Assembly (NCBI RefSeq): GCF_964204645.1
Contig: NC_134035.1
Location: 820,001-884,000, forward strand
Direction: 5' to 3'
DNA: 64,000 nucleotides
Source of the DNA: Tubulanus polymorphus
Lineage: Eukaryota > Nemertea > Palaeonemertea > Tubulaniformes > Tubulanidae
This document shows positions 11,843-26,100 of the stretch, piece after piece (position 1 is the stretch's first letter; every line of letters begins with the position of its first letter). The position numbers and the translations under genes were made by a program. The notes under the pieces were generated by a model that was not told where the DNA came from, searched no databases, and saw only the letters and a list, made by a program, of their open reading frames with translations.

Positions 11843-13271
11843 CGAGCTGTGCTAAATGATTATCTAACGAATTTAATCGGGTGCGGGGATTGGATAGACT
11901 TCGACGGACTCGTTCAAATGAGAAACAATTCGTAATTCATTTTCCAATCTGGAGCAGTAAGGTTAGATAACAGTAGCTCAATGATGAACTATATCCCATA
12001 AAGATGATGTATTTCATTGCATCCGTGACGTCATAGGCAGGAAGTCATTCGTTGTGTTACAATTTTCTTTCTAATCTCGGTATAGTAAGGTTATATATAG
12101 AAAAATGTTTAATTGATAAACTATGGATATGAAGTTATCGTCGAAAGGTTGTACCGCGCGATACGGCATTTGTGGTACAGCGGACACGTAAACGTGTAGA
12201 CTAATTGTACTAGATGGTCGACTGACTCGTGGAGATTCAACCGATGTCTTTGAAGAAGAGTCTTACCGACTCTAAACGTTGTATGAGGTTATAACCCTAA
12301 CAAGTGGTCTTGGGCGGGCCACGGTATATATAACCGTAATCGATCCAAAAGCACGTGGCGTACACCCGCGAAAATGAATACATTGATTTAACTCGCGACG
12401 GCCGCCCATCGGCGTTTTGTATTAGCTGAAGCAGTTCAGATTAATTTCATTCTGTTATATTTGATATATTACGACATTAGGTTTATCTACCATAACCTGA
12501 TATAAACCTGAATTAATTTGTTTGATTGAAAACACTTGGCAAATATTCAGATAACATAATCAACTACAAATTTCTCAATGACAAGACGTATATAAAATAA
12601 ATCTCATCATAGGTTAACAATAGATTATTCTAAGAATTGCAAATTAGACAAAAATCTTAAAAGTTCGTCAGCTAGAAATTAAAAAAAAAATTGCTGAGGA
12701 AATCGAAACATAGTTCGCTTAATGATCATAATTGTTACATGTATTATTCAAATGTATATAATAAAAACATCACGAAAATTGTGTTTGATAGTTTAGATTT
12801 TGTTGGAAAGTCGCCCCTGGATCTGCCCCATTCACAGTATCAAATGCTTCTCTATTATCCGCTTGTTTTCGGGGAGCTTCTTCATATACGATTGCATGAT
12901 AGAATAAATTGAATTTGAATTTACCGCCGTAAGCACCGGCGAGGCAAAAACGTTAGAAGCGATTGTTTGCGAAAAAGATTGAATCAGAGGAATCATTAAA
13001 AGAAAAAGAATAAATCAATCTAAACTGTTTCGCAAAAGATATAAAACTTTTTCGATTATAATCAAAAGTGCCAGCACTGGTTCGGCTAACAAAAATTAGC
13101 CAGGAACGTGTTTTAGTTAACAATGTGCCGGGGACGTATTTTAGTGTTTGAAGCCAATTCCGTACTTTAGATTAATACGTTTCCGGACAAAAACTTGGAC
13201 TTTTATGCGATCTTAAGAATTTCATCTTCATCAATCGATCAAAATGTAGGTAGATTACGGATGAAAGGCCC
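11843..13271. other. 3' flank of the LRR gene and AT-rich spacer
   Basis: This presumably contains the 3'-UTR of the LRR gene. AATAAA occurs inside ATAAAATAAATCTC near 12595, a possible polyadenylation signal. A TATATATAA string lies near 12326. No convincing open frame is present; the 73-residue frame at 12691-12912 has no domain-like features. Confidence 0.4.
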
Positions 13272-13508
13272 TCAATTTATTCGATCTAATGCTTCATCAG
13301 AGTCTTGTGTTGCCTGGAGTTGAATTTTGTTATCGTTTTTGCAATGAGAGGGGAAAAAATCGGAGCCGCCGCTGTGTGTGCCCCTGGCTGCTTTCTTCTT
13401 CCTGTTCCTTCTTCGGCCATCTCTCTCCTCGTTGACTGAGTCATCGCTTTCCGGGCGTCTCTTGATTTCCGTAACATTTTTAACCTCATCAGTAGAAGAT
13501 GAGATGGA
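13272..13508 (-). pseudogene. Possible antisense exon or retro-copy fragment, highly charged
   Basis: On the minus strand, 13508 down to a TGA at 13272 stays open in a frame with strongly protein-like composition: SSSTDEVKNVTEIKRRPESD, then EERDGRRRNRKKKAARG. The left edge is a weak CACAG acceptor with no pyrimidine tract. Another minus frame is open from 13558, so a single indel would extend the reading. No second exon, domain or start is visible. It could be a terminal exon of a minus-strand gene, a decayed retro-copy or chance. Confidence 0.22.
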
Positions 13509-13900
13509 CTGTGTTTTAGTTTAACATTCGGACCTTTTCGCAAACCCCTGTGTTTCACTGCCCTATCTTTTTTTCATTTCCATCCAATAATGATAACAAT
13601 TCATTCAGCAGTGAATTTGACAATATTTTTTGGCAGGCAGGTGGGCAATATTTATTGTTTGATTCCTTATGAGATTTTGACGGGAATCAATCTAATTGAA
13701 GACTATATCAGTTTTCTACAAATAAATTAACTAACTACAATACATTAGTCATTACAAAAATTGATACTGTGCTGTGTGTGTATGGGCTGTGTATTGTGTT
13801 GTAGTAATTGATAAATGTTTATTGAAATTTCAGAATTGATTAAGAGAATGGATAACAAAAGGACTCCACCGGTATTTATTAGTTACATTCTCTTATTTTC

Positions 13901-13925
13901 ATGATTCTAATCGAATCTTGCGTTG
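13901..13925 (+). CDS. Candidate start exon of the RRM/zinc-finger gene
   Basis: An ATG at 13901 followed by 25 bases to a weak donor TTG|GTAGAT leaves phase 1, exactly what the next exon at 14173 requires; the joined sequence would read MILIESCV-G-ICTLFVGNM. The alternative start at 13848 (MDNKRTPP, donor at 13872, acceptor ending 13833) looks more like a conventional N-terminus but leaves phase 0, so it would need one further small exon. Neither can be proved from the sequence. Confidence 0.25.
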
Positions 13926-14172
13926 GTAGATTTGTAAATGTTTTTTTTTTGTCTCATCCATGTTTAAGGTGACTGGGCGTGTTGGTTTGAGGAAAATAGA
14001 CGGTATGATTATTGCTCTTATGCGTTTCGAAATAATTGTGATTAATAGTCAAATATTTTTGAAATAAATAAAGAGAAAGTGGCTGCCTTTGGATGGGATT
14101 ATTGAGAAAATTGAAAGTGGATTCGAAAGATTTGTTACTATAGCCTACATCGTGCATGTTTTTTTATTTCAG

Positions 14173-17100
14173 GAATTTGCACATTGTTCGTTGGGAATAT
14201 GAATAAATCAACGACTCTGTCGCAGTTAATCAGCTTCTTCGAATCGAACGCTAATCAGCCCGGATTGCCGCGTATTAGTGTATTCGACGCCAGAAAGATG
14301 CCTTCATCGTTGTAAGTTCGTTAATACTATATCGCTGAATAAGGTTGATCCTGGTTTTTATCGGTTTAGATGAAATCATTCGCGCAAGTCGCCATTGACT
14401 TACTTCTGCTACGGTCCAGAGATAACCGATCGGCGAGAAGAGATTTCCATGTAGAAATAACTGACAACGAAACCTATCATACAGTTTATACATTTGGTTT
14501 ATTCACCAGACCAAGATCAAGCCAAAAACTGCCTAATGTCACTGGTGGTGTAGTATTTATACTAAACCATTCAACAGTAGCATGAAATTACTACAATAGT
14601 ATTGATATCCACCAGTGACATCAGGACAACAATTGCAAATGCATATTTCACAATATAAATGCACACATACTGGTAACAACTGGACAAAGAAACCTCATGT
14701 TGATAATGTTAAAGGTGGAACTCAGAGGGTTGAAGGGAAATGAAACCTCAAACCTGCTAATGCCCAGAGTAGTATTCAGTGGGTTGTGGGGAAACCAAAA
14801 CATTTAACGTGCTAATAATAATCCTATTAGTGGAGCTCAGTTGGTTGATGGAGGGATGAAACCTCAAACCTGCTAATGCCCAGGTTCCAGTTCCACAGTT
14901 CCGAGTTAAGATTTGACTCTGAGTTAACTCATTGAAAATGAACTAAATTTAACTCAGAGTTAACTCTAACTCACAACTGTGGAACTCACAACTGTGGAAC
15001 TGGGTTCAGGGCAGTATTCAGTAGGTTGTGGAAAAAACAAAGCATTTAACGTGCTAATAATAATCCTATAAGTGGAGCTCAGTTGGTTGATGAAGGGATG
15101 AAAAGAAACCTGACACGCGAAGTGATATTCAAAAAAGTTAAATTTTGTTCAAGGTATGGTTGGATTGAACTGGACAAACCGGCGCGTGATCTAAAAGCAG
15201 CCTTGGCCCTCGACGGTAAAGTTCTGCTCAATCGAAATTTACGAATTAAAATCCACGACAAATCGAAGATGGAATTTGAGCCTTTGTTGAGTAAAGGTAA
15301 GCAGTTCTTACTAAAGTCAACCCTCGTTGATGCAGCTGAAAAATTGGCTAAGTTTAATTCAGCCCTGTAGTCATCAGCCATGTCTTTGGGGGGAGGGGGT
15401 TTGATTTTCATGAAAAAGGAACTTTTTGTAAGGTGCTTTCGCAAATGGTCCCGCAGAAAATTTTTGAAAATTAGATGCATTGAAGAGAAGTTATTTCACA
15501 ACTTCTAGTATGTTTGTGGTGAGAAATTTGCTTCATTTCCCTACAATTTGGCCTCAAATCAAGTAAGTCTGCAAACATGTGCACATTTTGAACAAACTTT
15601 CTTAAAGCCAGCGTCTGAGGGACCTTCGTCAATGGGCGGGATAAGTTCGTTCAACCCTCCAGAATCCTAGGCCTTTAATGAGAGATCTCGTCGATTTCAG
15701 ATCCAAAAGAAACTGCAGCAGTTTGTAAGGTGATCGTGACCAATTTAGATCCGAACACGGTGACGTCAGATATTCGAAAATACTTCCGAAATCACAATAT
15801 TTCGATCCCAAATATAGTGAAACCCATTAGAAAATCGTGAGTAAAATTTAAAACGTCATCGGGACCCAGTTCGGCTGTTGAAATTAGACCCTAGAGCTGA
15901 ACAATTGAAAATGAACTGCATTCTTAATTGAAACTAATTTGGAACAGTGGAATTGGGTCCAGAGTTAAGCCGGCAAATTGATGTGAAATATAGATTTCTG
16001 CTTATTAGCACAATATAAGAAAATCATGAAAATGTGTAAGAAATTCATTAAAGAAAATTTTGTGTGTTTTGATATTATGCCACATACTGTGGAGCTTAGA
16101 ATAAAACACAATTTGATGTAGAGATGTGTCCAAAACCTTTATAAGGGGTTAAAGCGAAATCCTCCAACTGAGAAGAAATTGAAATTGAGACCTGTATTTG
16201 TGATTGTCGTCTAATGATATTATTTCAGTCATGCGTTTGTAGAAATCGCGAATCCTGACGTAGATTTGAAGCAGGCGCTCGCGCTCAACAATACGCCGTT
16301 TAAGGGCAAAAACATCTTCATCAAATTAACGGAGGAATGTGAACCGAAATTCAAACATCTCATCGACCAATCAGTGAAAGGTATATCTGCGAATCAATGA
16401 TTTCAATTTTAGACTTTAACTTAATGAGCTCTGGTACATATTGATAGGTGGCTGCAGCGGTCTCAGGTTCATTCCTCGGGTCAGTTTCATATGTGACATA
16501 TGTGAGACTGCCAAATTAGCCATTAATTATTCAAACTATGATGCTATCAATCACGTATTCTAAAAGGTGTAAATTAGTTAATTGATACTGTCTATGACAA
16601 ACAAACACACCATCTCAAACATGTACTGTCTATCACTTGAATGCAGTTTTCAGGTAAAATAAGGGCAATTTTGACTGTAAACCCCTATTCACTATTTAAA
16701 ACCCCTATTTCATAAAATTGAGACTAGTCTAAGCTGATCTTAGTTGCTGTTTGACATTCTAAATCCTCAACAGTTGCATAGCCTTCTATCGTGTTGAGAC
16801 CAATTTTAAGATTCAAGATCACTTTTGACTGTGTGCTACCGGGTGCAGCGTATATTAGTAGTGTTGGAGATGTTGTGTTTTTCAGCGAGTTCCGCTACTT
16901 CTACTGATGTAAAGACTGTTGAGGAAGTTACATCGCAGGACGTTGAAATGAAAGAATCAACCGCAGCGCCAGCGACGAAGACTAAAGAAATGACGACTCA
17001 ACAAGACGAGCCGCCTCCAAAACCGGAAAGATTATTCTGTGAAGTAAATATTGTATCATATTGTATAATGTTTATGACTTATTTTGTTAGTTAGGAACCA

Positions 17101-20100
17101 AGGTTCGTACACCTCCTGGAATTCCTGGATTTCCTGGAATTCCAGTTGCCGTGGGCTGGGTTTCATAGATGTGGAAGAAAAATAGTCTCTGGGAACATTT
17201 TGAAATTTGTCAGTTATTACCAACCATGGTTTCTCATTGTAACTATGGTGGTTGTCACCCAGATTGAGGATTTAACCCTAGGGATACTCGGTCTATGAAA
17301 CCGGGCCCTGAAGTGTGTACGAACGCTGGGAAAGATCCCCTCGACTCATTTGGCAGTTGATATTAAATTCCACGCTAAGAAAAAAAAGGTTTCGAAATTT
17401 GTTCTCATATTGATGGATCTATTTTAGCGTTTCTATTCTATCCTCGAGGATTATCCTGAGGAATGCTGGACTTAATATAATCATTATGACACTGAGTGTT
17501 TCATCAATGCTTACCATTTGACACTTGTTTCCATTAATAAGTCCAAAGAGTTGAATGAATTGTGTAAAATGTCTTATGAAAATCATTTTCTTTGTTTCAG
17601 TTATGTCAGATTGGATATACGAACGGTGTCGATCATCACAATCACACGATGCAGCATTTATTGGTAAGAGATTCATTCCGATTGGGTAGTTAGTTTCGGT
17701 TCTTGATTGATTCGGATTTCGACTTTCTGATCTCTACGATCTCTTGTGGCGATCGTCATTCCCTCTCTTGACAAAAGATTTGTGTTTGGTTCAAGTTGAA
17801 TTTATCTCGCCCTTCTTGGTTGGTACCATTTACCAGTTCTTGTGGTTTTCGTGATATTTTTTCTCAACTTTAATAGTTGTGTAACTCTTGTCTACAAGAT
17901 CAATTGCTTTAAATCAATGAATCGTCTTGGAATCAGTTGTACTTAAGAACCATTTGTGCCACTTCATGTATTAGGGTTGTTGCTTAAGTGTTGGGTGCGT
18001 CCCACTATGGAAACAGTCGTTAGATGTGCCTTCAGCAAATCAGCTGTTTGTTTCTTCAAGGCATTTCTGTTAGGAAGAGGTGTAGAAGTGTCCCAGTGGC
18101 ATTCGCTCATCAATCCAGGATTCATGTCTTTGAATTCTGGTGGTAGCAGTCAGTCAGTTGGCCTTTCACTTGTCTATCATCAATCCAGGGTTTATGTGTT
18201 TGAATCCTGGTGGTAGCAGTCAGTCAGTCTTTCACTGGTCTCTCATCAATCCAGGGTTCATGTGTTTGAATTCTGGTGGTAGCAGTCAGTCAGTCTTTCA
18301 CTGGTCTCTCATCAATCCAGGGTTCATGTCTTTGAATTCTGGTGGTAGCAGTCAGTCAGTTGGCCTTTCACTTGTCTATCATCAATCCAGGGTTTATGTG
18401 TTTGAATCCTGGTGGTAGCAGTCAGTCAGTCTTTCACTGGTCTCTCATCAATCCAGGGTTCATGTGTTTGAATTCTGGTGGTACCAGTCAGTCAGTCTTT
18501 CACTGGTCTCTCATCAATCCAGGGTTCATGTGTTTGTATCCTAGCCGTAGCAGTCAGTCAGTCTTTCACTGGTCTCTCATCAATCCTGGGTTTATGTGTT
18601 TGTATCCTGGTGTTAGCAGTCAGTCAGTCTTTCACTGGTCTCTCATCAATCCTGGGTTTATGTGTTTGAATCCTGGTGTTAGCAGTCAGTCAGTCTTTCA
18701 CTGGTCTCTCATCAATCCAGGGTTTATGTGTTTGAATCCTGGTGTTAGCAGTCAGTCAGTCTTTCACTGGTCTCTCATCAATCCTGGGTTTATGTGTTTG
18801 AATCCTGGTGTTAGCAGTCAGTCAGTCTTTCGCATAGATATTGCTTTCTCATCAATCCTGGGTTCATGTGTTTGATTTCTAGTGGTACCAGTCAGTCAGT
18901 ATTTTTGCTGGTCTGCTTTGCTCATGGGTTTGAATATTTCGTGGAGGTTTTGTTGACATTGGTTCTTCTGTGGCTTCTCGATGATAAAGGTAAGAGATGC
19001 CTTAAACCCCATCGCTGTTTGGGATGGCAAATTTATTTTCATTTAAATGGAGCTTGTAAAAATGCTGCATTATGAAGTCTGTTTATTTTGAAGTTATATC
19101 GTTGTCTGCTGGAATTAGTATTAGAAAATGTGTACAGGAAATTGTTGTGTGCATTGGCTGACATTTCGTGCTTTCCATGGAAAGTGCTGACTTCAGCCCA
19201 GTCAACCTCATTGTTAGATACTACCTGACTAACATTTCAAAGACCGGTAAACCGATGATGATATTAAGACTGCCTGGTTTTAATTGAAGATAGGGTCTCA
19301 GATCAAAAGACTGCTGGCTATCGAACCTAAATAGGTTCAGAACTGATTTTCAATCAAAGCCTGCACTGCGTAACTCGTTCTATTTTATTGACTGGTTGTT
19401 TATTGAAAGTAATCGTGATTTTTCATTTTAGGTCATTAAACTTTTCTAGTGGATTATTTTGAGTTTTCTCATGTTTGCGTGCGGAATATTCTATTTCTTC
19501 ATGTTCTCGGTTTGTTTGTCTTGGACCAAACTTAATCTAGTAATAATGCATTTTGTTGAATATCAATTTATATTTCAGTGAATGAATGAATGAATTTGTT
19601 AGATTTGTATTGTCTTTTTGCCATGTTCCAAGGCAGAAAGTGGCTGTGCATCTTTTACCATAGCTTCATCGATACAAATATGCACATGCCTGGCCTTTGC
19701 GACGAGCCAGTTCAGAAGCAGCGCTGGTAATCTGACTAAAACAGCATAGCTTCACTGGCGGCATTTGAACCTACCAGCTATTACCTTAGAATCGAAACGT
19801 ACGTCAAGCCACGAATTCAACATGAAATACGATGGGCCAGAAATTCGGTATTTGATTTCTGAGCTATTTTGGAAATGTAGGATTGGTCTATATATAATAC
19901 CAGCTTATAAATGTGCGCATAATTTGATTGTGGCAAAAGTGTCCATGACTTGGTACGCAATTTTAGTCCGGTTTCGATTCAAATGTGCAAATCCCTATAG
20001 CTCTACCGCGTGGCCTTGTATCGGGTTTACGGTTTATGCTATTGCGAAATAGGTTGAGTGTATTCTGGTTGTGAAAGCAACGTGCCAAAAAAAGTATTCC

Positions 20101-23100
20101 AGAACCCGGTTGAGACCACTCAAAACCTGACGCACACCGGTATTTGTCGGAGGGCTTGGTAAACGTCGATACAACCTGTTCGCAGTTCACGCGGTTCTTC
20201 AACTGTCCTTTAATTACTTATCATGTTCTACTTTTTGAATTTCTTTTTACACAGAATGAAAAACTGGAGAAAAATTCAGGTGAGTTTTCAAGATGAGAGA
20301 AAACAAAGTTACACGCGCGTATTATTACATATTCGTAAAGCGTTACACCGCGGTAGATTGCGTAGATACGGAGAAAACTGCCAGTATTGTTGAACAGTCG
20401 TTGTGCCAGCATTCGGGCATTCACTTCAATACATGATGGATAGATGGCGGTGCTGTACGCGTGGTATTGTAGATAACGCTAAAACACTTCAAGCGTTTAA
20501 CACTTTTGATGCCCTTCTCGCATTATTGCTTCATGAATGTTAGTCATTGTCGAGCTAAGCTCAGATATTACCAATAGAGGGCAGCATGTTCTGGATTTAA
20601 TTGACTTGTATTGGTTGAATTATCGCTCTGAAACGTAACGAGGAGCCATTCGAATATAAACACGTCGATCAAATTCAGAAAATTGCCAACGTTTGGTGAT
20701 ATTTTACGACCGTTTGGCCGGAAACTAGCCTGGCAACTGAACAAACCGATTGAGAAGGGATAAAACTGGTATGTAGCTTATATAACATAAGTATTGGTAT
20801 CATTAGAAACATTGATATGAGCTCTAGAACGCTTCCAGACTGCATAAGTCTACCTTTTAAGGTATGGCAAATATTTGAGTTTGAAATATGTGAAAAATGT
20901 GCTCCGGGAAGATGGTTTGGTGAAGGCCATTGTTGTGCATTAAGTTAACATCGAAAGAGATAATAGAGATGGCCAGTGCTCTGTATTTACGAGAATGAAC
21001 ACATGTTGACATCTTCCTGCTTCAAGGGTTTTGAAGTACTGTAAGATTCGCTCTTAGATTTGTAGTTACATCTCCCGGCTTTGGTGCACCGTGTATTTCG
21101 GGAGCCTTGTAGAATTCACAAATAAGTTTTTACATCCGAAAGCTTTGAGGACTGTCTTACAACGTTATGGTGAGGCCATCGAAAGGACCCTTTAAGCAAG
21201 AGGGATCTGCTTGTGGCTTCGTGGTACATTACCATTCAGATGTATTGAATTTAGTTTTATGTGTTCAGTAAGTTTCAATAACATGAGTTAAATGAATTTG
21301 TGAATGTTAGGGAATTTCAATATTTTGTACACGGCGAAATTGTGATTAACAAAGCGATAGTGATCAACCTGAAAATGAACTGTTTGAATGGACTTGACAG
21401 TTTATTCTTTCCGAAATAGGAGCGAAGGAGCAGCTTTCGTGAAAATTACAAAGAAGATCATACTGTACATGTAATATTAGTACGGCCGGTCATTGTGACT
21501 CGATACTGAACACTTGTTGGGATGATCGTAGCTGGAACCAGTAAAATGTCCTTACAACTTGAGCATTATTCATCTCAACCTATTGAAGAGGTGCTTGCTA
21601 ACACATCACACAGTTTAGCTGGTAGATGTTAAGCTTCGCGATACCACAGTAGAATCATTCGTTGCTGAGAAAGACTTTTACTATGAAAATGTGCGATAGC
21701 CGGAGCTGTGTTTATCAGCAGTGCGTGTGACGTTACAACAATCTTCTTCGTCAATCCAGCGTGGAGCGTTGCAGACTTCAGTCATTCTACTCACGATGAA
21801 CCAGTGTTGACTGGCTATACACGTACTTTAGTAATGGCAAAAAAGCCTTATCGAGGATTGCTCCTAGAGACTGTATGCAAGAAGCTACTCAGGGCTCTGC
21901 ATTGATTCATCGAGGATTTTAAAAAACTTGTAGCCGCGATCACACAAGTTTTAACTGTTCACACTGGTTCATACAAATGGGACAGTGCCTGTTTTACACT
22001 GGCCTGGACCACATTTGGCTTGACCAAAAAAAATGAGCTTTATCGAGGATTACTTATCCTAGAGACTATGCGAGAAGCTACTCAGGGCTCTCCATTGATT
22101 CATTTATGATTTAAAAAACCTTGTAGCCGCGATCACACGAGTGTTTTTGACCATCCCGAGTCAACTGTTCACATTGGTTCCAACAAATGGGTCGGTGCCT
22201 GTTTGACATCGGCCGGGGTCAGTTTTGGCCAAACCTAAGATGTCAGAGCAGACCCCTGCCAAATTTTAGCGTGGGTCAAATCATTCTGCGTGAATGCTTA
22301 CTGGTTCCTGCTTACCACAACATGGTTTTGACGGCGTTTGAGTAATGAGTGAGTGATTTACTGTGTATGAATGCGCTCTATGTATTAAGCACAGGCCGGA
22401 TTTGACTCGTGGTCTGTTCTGGGCCAGTTTGATCCAGACCATATCGTCTTGTGTGATCGTAGCTTACATTGTTCCGTAGCAGCCCGTCAGAACTTAGTCA
22501 GCTAAAATGACACGATACTCGCCTTAAGATAAATGTACATCAAATCTGTTATGCTAAGCATCGCTTTGTCACGGTCAAAAGTTTTTGCAATGAGTAAAGG
22601 GATAGCGCGGACGCTAAGAATTCACAGCTAGATACTTGAATTAATTGTGCCGCTTAAACAACGAAAGACAATAGACAACATGTATTGGTACATAGTTCTA
22701 TTCACTGTTACAATTAGGGTATGATGGAATAGAAATTTTGCTGATATAAAAGAAAGTTGCGCCTGTCACCAGTCTTAAGAATGATGACTACCAGCTATGA
22801 GACAGCCATATATTCTATGCGACTGTAATTAGATCACATGGCTTGATAATTATTGCTGTGGAATGATGGTTCCATTGTAATTATTCATTGGTAACAATCT
22901 GTTAGTGCAAACATTTTTGAAACGACAGCTTTCTATAGTTAGTTCAGCTATGAGATCACGGCTACCGTACTGCAGTGCTGCAGTGTAGCCGGAGAGTAAC
23001 ATCAAAGATACATAACCAGATGTATTTTCGGTTATATCTAATTCACGCACCAGAGCGAGTTTTCATCTTTACTGTTGTCATCTTGAAAATTTTTCACAAT

Positions 23101-26100
23101 AAACTTGGCACCAACAAAAAAGTTTCATCGTCGCGATAAGGCTGTGTTTATATTGAATCCTGTCCGAGATATATACCCATCGGGTTCATACAGATCGCTT
23201 TCTGGCATTGCTTTGTCCGGTTTCATTTGTTGAATGGGATGTCCTGGTATAAATGGAACATGGTTTCACATTTTGCCGGACAGCCCAGAACAGTCATATG
23301 AACCGAGCATGGAGATCTTGCAGCCATATACCGGGTATTCTAGATTTGACTGCGCCATATGTGCTGGTAAACCATGGTGGCCACTCGGCAGGGAATCTAG
23401 AAAAAATCAGGCAAAACTCAAACATTGTGACATTTTAAACCACCAGAAATTGGTGTAAATTGGTGCAAAGTGGCCACCCTGTAAACGCAATTAGTGATTC
23501 GCACAACAGACCTTCGAAATTTATAAAATTTTGTGGCTCTCTTTGGTCGTTACCGGGATGTATAGCAAGTCGTCGGCGCTGGTTGGAAAACAAGCTCTGA
23601 TGTCAACGTGCAGAACCTCAAAAAATTCAGAATGAATATTATCACGTGCAGATATTAAAATGGATTCAGTGTAAATTGCAGCCTTTCACCGAGACTCGTT
23701 TATTCACTGCATGTTTCCATCTATTTACATTACAGTCGATAAACTACACGTTCATCAGAAGAAAATTCAAGAAATGGTCAACGCTGCAAACGCTAAAGAT
23801 GATCCTATCGTAGGTACGTAAAGAACGAACGAACGAACGAACGAACGAACGTGACGGTGGAATTAAGCGAGTCATTCTTTTGATTTTCGCAACGGGAAGA
23901 AACCATCTTGAGAAAATCACGAGCAGGATTAAGACGGAAGCATAAGGAGCTTGTGTTTCTGTTGCAATTTTGAAAATGCGATGGCAATATTTTTTCAGGG
24001 CACTTTTTCCACCTGCGACTTATAAGACAGCAGTCCACAACACAAGATTTAGCTGTTCCCTAGAAATTGTGCGAAAATGCGCTGACATTTAAAATTTTCC
24101 AGACCCTTGTTTTAGCTGCATTCTGCCCTTTTCAGTACATATGACGTTTTCATTTCGTTGTCCTCCTGACAACGTCTGCTCACTGATCCACCCCTGAAAA
24201 TAAACATTTGTTGTTTCAGGTACGAATAAACTACAGAAGTTTGTATACGGAGACACGGCCGAAACGTTCTGTATTAAGTTCGCTTGTAATTTGTGTAACG
24301 CCAAGACTTCGGATTTGATGATCGAACAAGCAGCTCTAATCGACCATCTGAAATCTGACAAACACAGAGCTAAATACATCGTAAGTATCTAGCCTAAGAT
24401 TTTTATCAGTCATTCAGCACTGATAGTACACACTGTGCTCATATTGTGTTAGTGTTTTTCAGCGTCTTTCGTCGTCAGTTAAGACATACTAATTCACAAA
24501 TCAGTAAATTTAACTTGCTGATAAAGGCAGGGCATTGGCTTAGTCAAAGCTTAATGAAATCCATGTACGTTAGGTTTAAAAAGTGCCTTGGGCTTATTGG
24601 CCATAGAATATGGTATCAATGGCGCTTAATCTGTTAGAGAAGTAACTATTAATCGTTCACGTTTGTTTTTCTCGACAGAGATTGAACGGAAATAAACAGA
24701 TCATTCAATCGTGCGAGAAAGCCGTTCAACTGAACGACGAAACAACGTTTCTGAAAGAAGCCGACAAATACGTGAAAGAGCATCCGAATCAGTTCTACGG
24801 AGCGACGCGACGAATCAACGCCAAATACAACATCGTTAACGCCGAAATCACTAAACAAAGATCGGAATGGCTCGTAAGTATTCAATTGAATTGTCAATTG
24901 GTAGAATTTGGTAGAATATTTTTAAAATTGAGACCAGGGGCCAGTTTCACAGTCGTGACTTAAGCCCAAAAGTGGTCTTAAATCGTAAGACTGGTCTTCG
25001 GTTTTTAATCAATTTTACATTGTGTACGGTGCTGTCTTGTTTTCAGAACCTGTTTCTTATTTCAATTTACAGAAAGCCATCGAAGCCGAAGCTTATAAGA
25101 AGAAGTTCGCCGTTGCAAGTGCAGGTATAAATGATCTTCGAATCATCTACGCATCGAATTCCTCGGTGTATAAATCAGACTCGTTTGTAATTGTTATTTG
25201 TTGGTTTTTTTCAGCGGACAATAATCCGGAAGTCAATGAAACGGCGTATGTTCAGGAACTGCTCGACGCCTCCAAACAAAGGCTCTACGGTAAGGGATGC
25301 ATAAATCGAAAACACAAGAAATTATTGTCCATGAAAGAACAAGAGGCTACTCACTGATATTTTCAAAGGCTAGATCTAGAGGATTAAGTTAACAAAAGGA
25401 ACAGTCTAACGGATAAAGTATCTGCAAAGGCATAAACAATTTCTAATCACTTCTTGACTGACATTGGTTGATAAAACCATACCTCGGTTTAAGTAAAGAG
25501 TTAATTAGCTCAACAAACCCTCTGGAAATGCTATAGTTATCACATTTGCTTTATCGTGACTCCAAATGCCACTTTGTCTAGCGACACAAGGCAAAAACAC
25601 TGAGGCAACCTAGTTCTAGGTTCTAGTTCAATCCTAGTTCCTAGCTCTAGGCTTCAATAAGCCTTCTTTAAATTGTAAGACTGATACGATAGTTTTGTCT
25701 CATGAGGCTGATGTAAACGTTGTATTTACAGGCGTCAGTTACGTGCTGGAGCAACGTTTTCAAGACAACATCAACGTATATCGATGTACGCTGTGTCAGC
25801 TGGATATCGGACCTGAACGATTGAACGTACGATATCATCTACTCAACATTAAACACAGACTCGAGTACATGGTACGTACATATATATCTCTATAGGAGTC
25901 AGATTCATGTGGATAATGTAAAAAATAGATGTCTGCTTAAAAGATTAAGAAAAATTGTGTCTATTTAAATAGTTGATCCCCATATGTCATGTAGCACAGA
26001 ATTTATGCAAGGTTATGTTAAAGTTTTAGATATTTCATCTATTATCTGTCCAGATCAGTTAACTGTGATCAGTTAACGCTTATGCTACAGTACTTTGGTA

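Larger units (their letters stand above)
20280..23735. other. Long intron of the RRM gene with dispersed repeats
   Basis: No further exon is needed by phase and none is evident. The intron holds a tandem duplication (21842-22230) carrying ends of the TAGC-GATCACA family, and a diverged piece of the CAGGGTGGCCAC family (about 23375-23482). The rest is AT-rich with no visible structure. Confidence 0.55.

Noticed and set aside
18342-18875. 177-residue open frame made of SQSVFHWSLINPGFMCLNPG-type repeats
   Set aside because: It is the read-through of a 66-bp intronic minisatellite; the unit length is divisible by three and units lack stops. There are no splice sites or start context, and 70-bp units break the frame.
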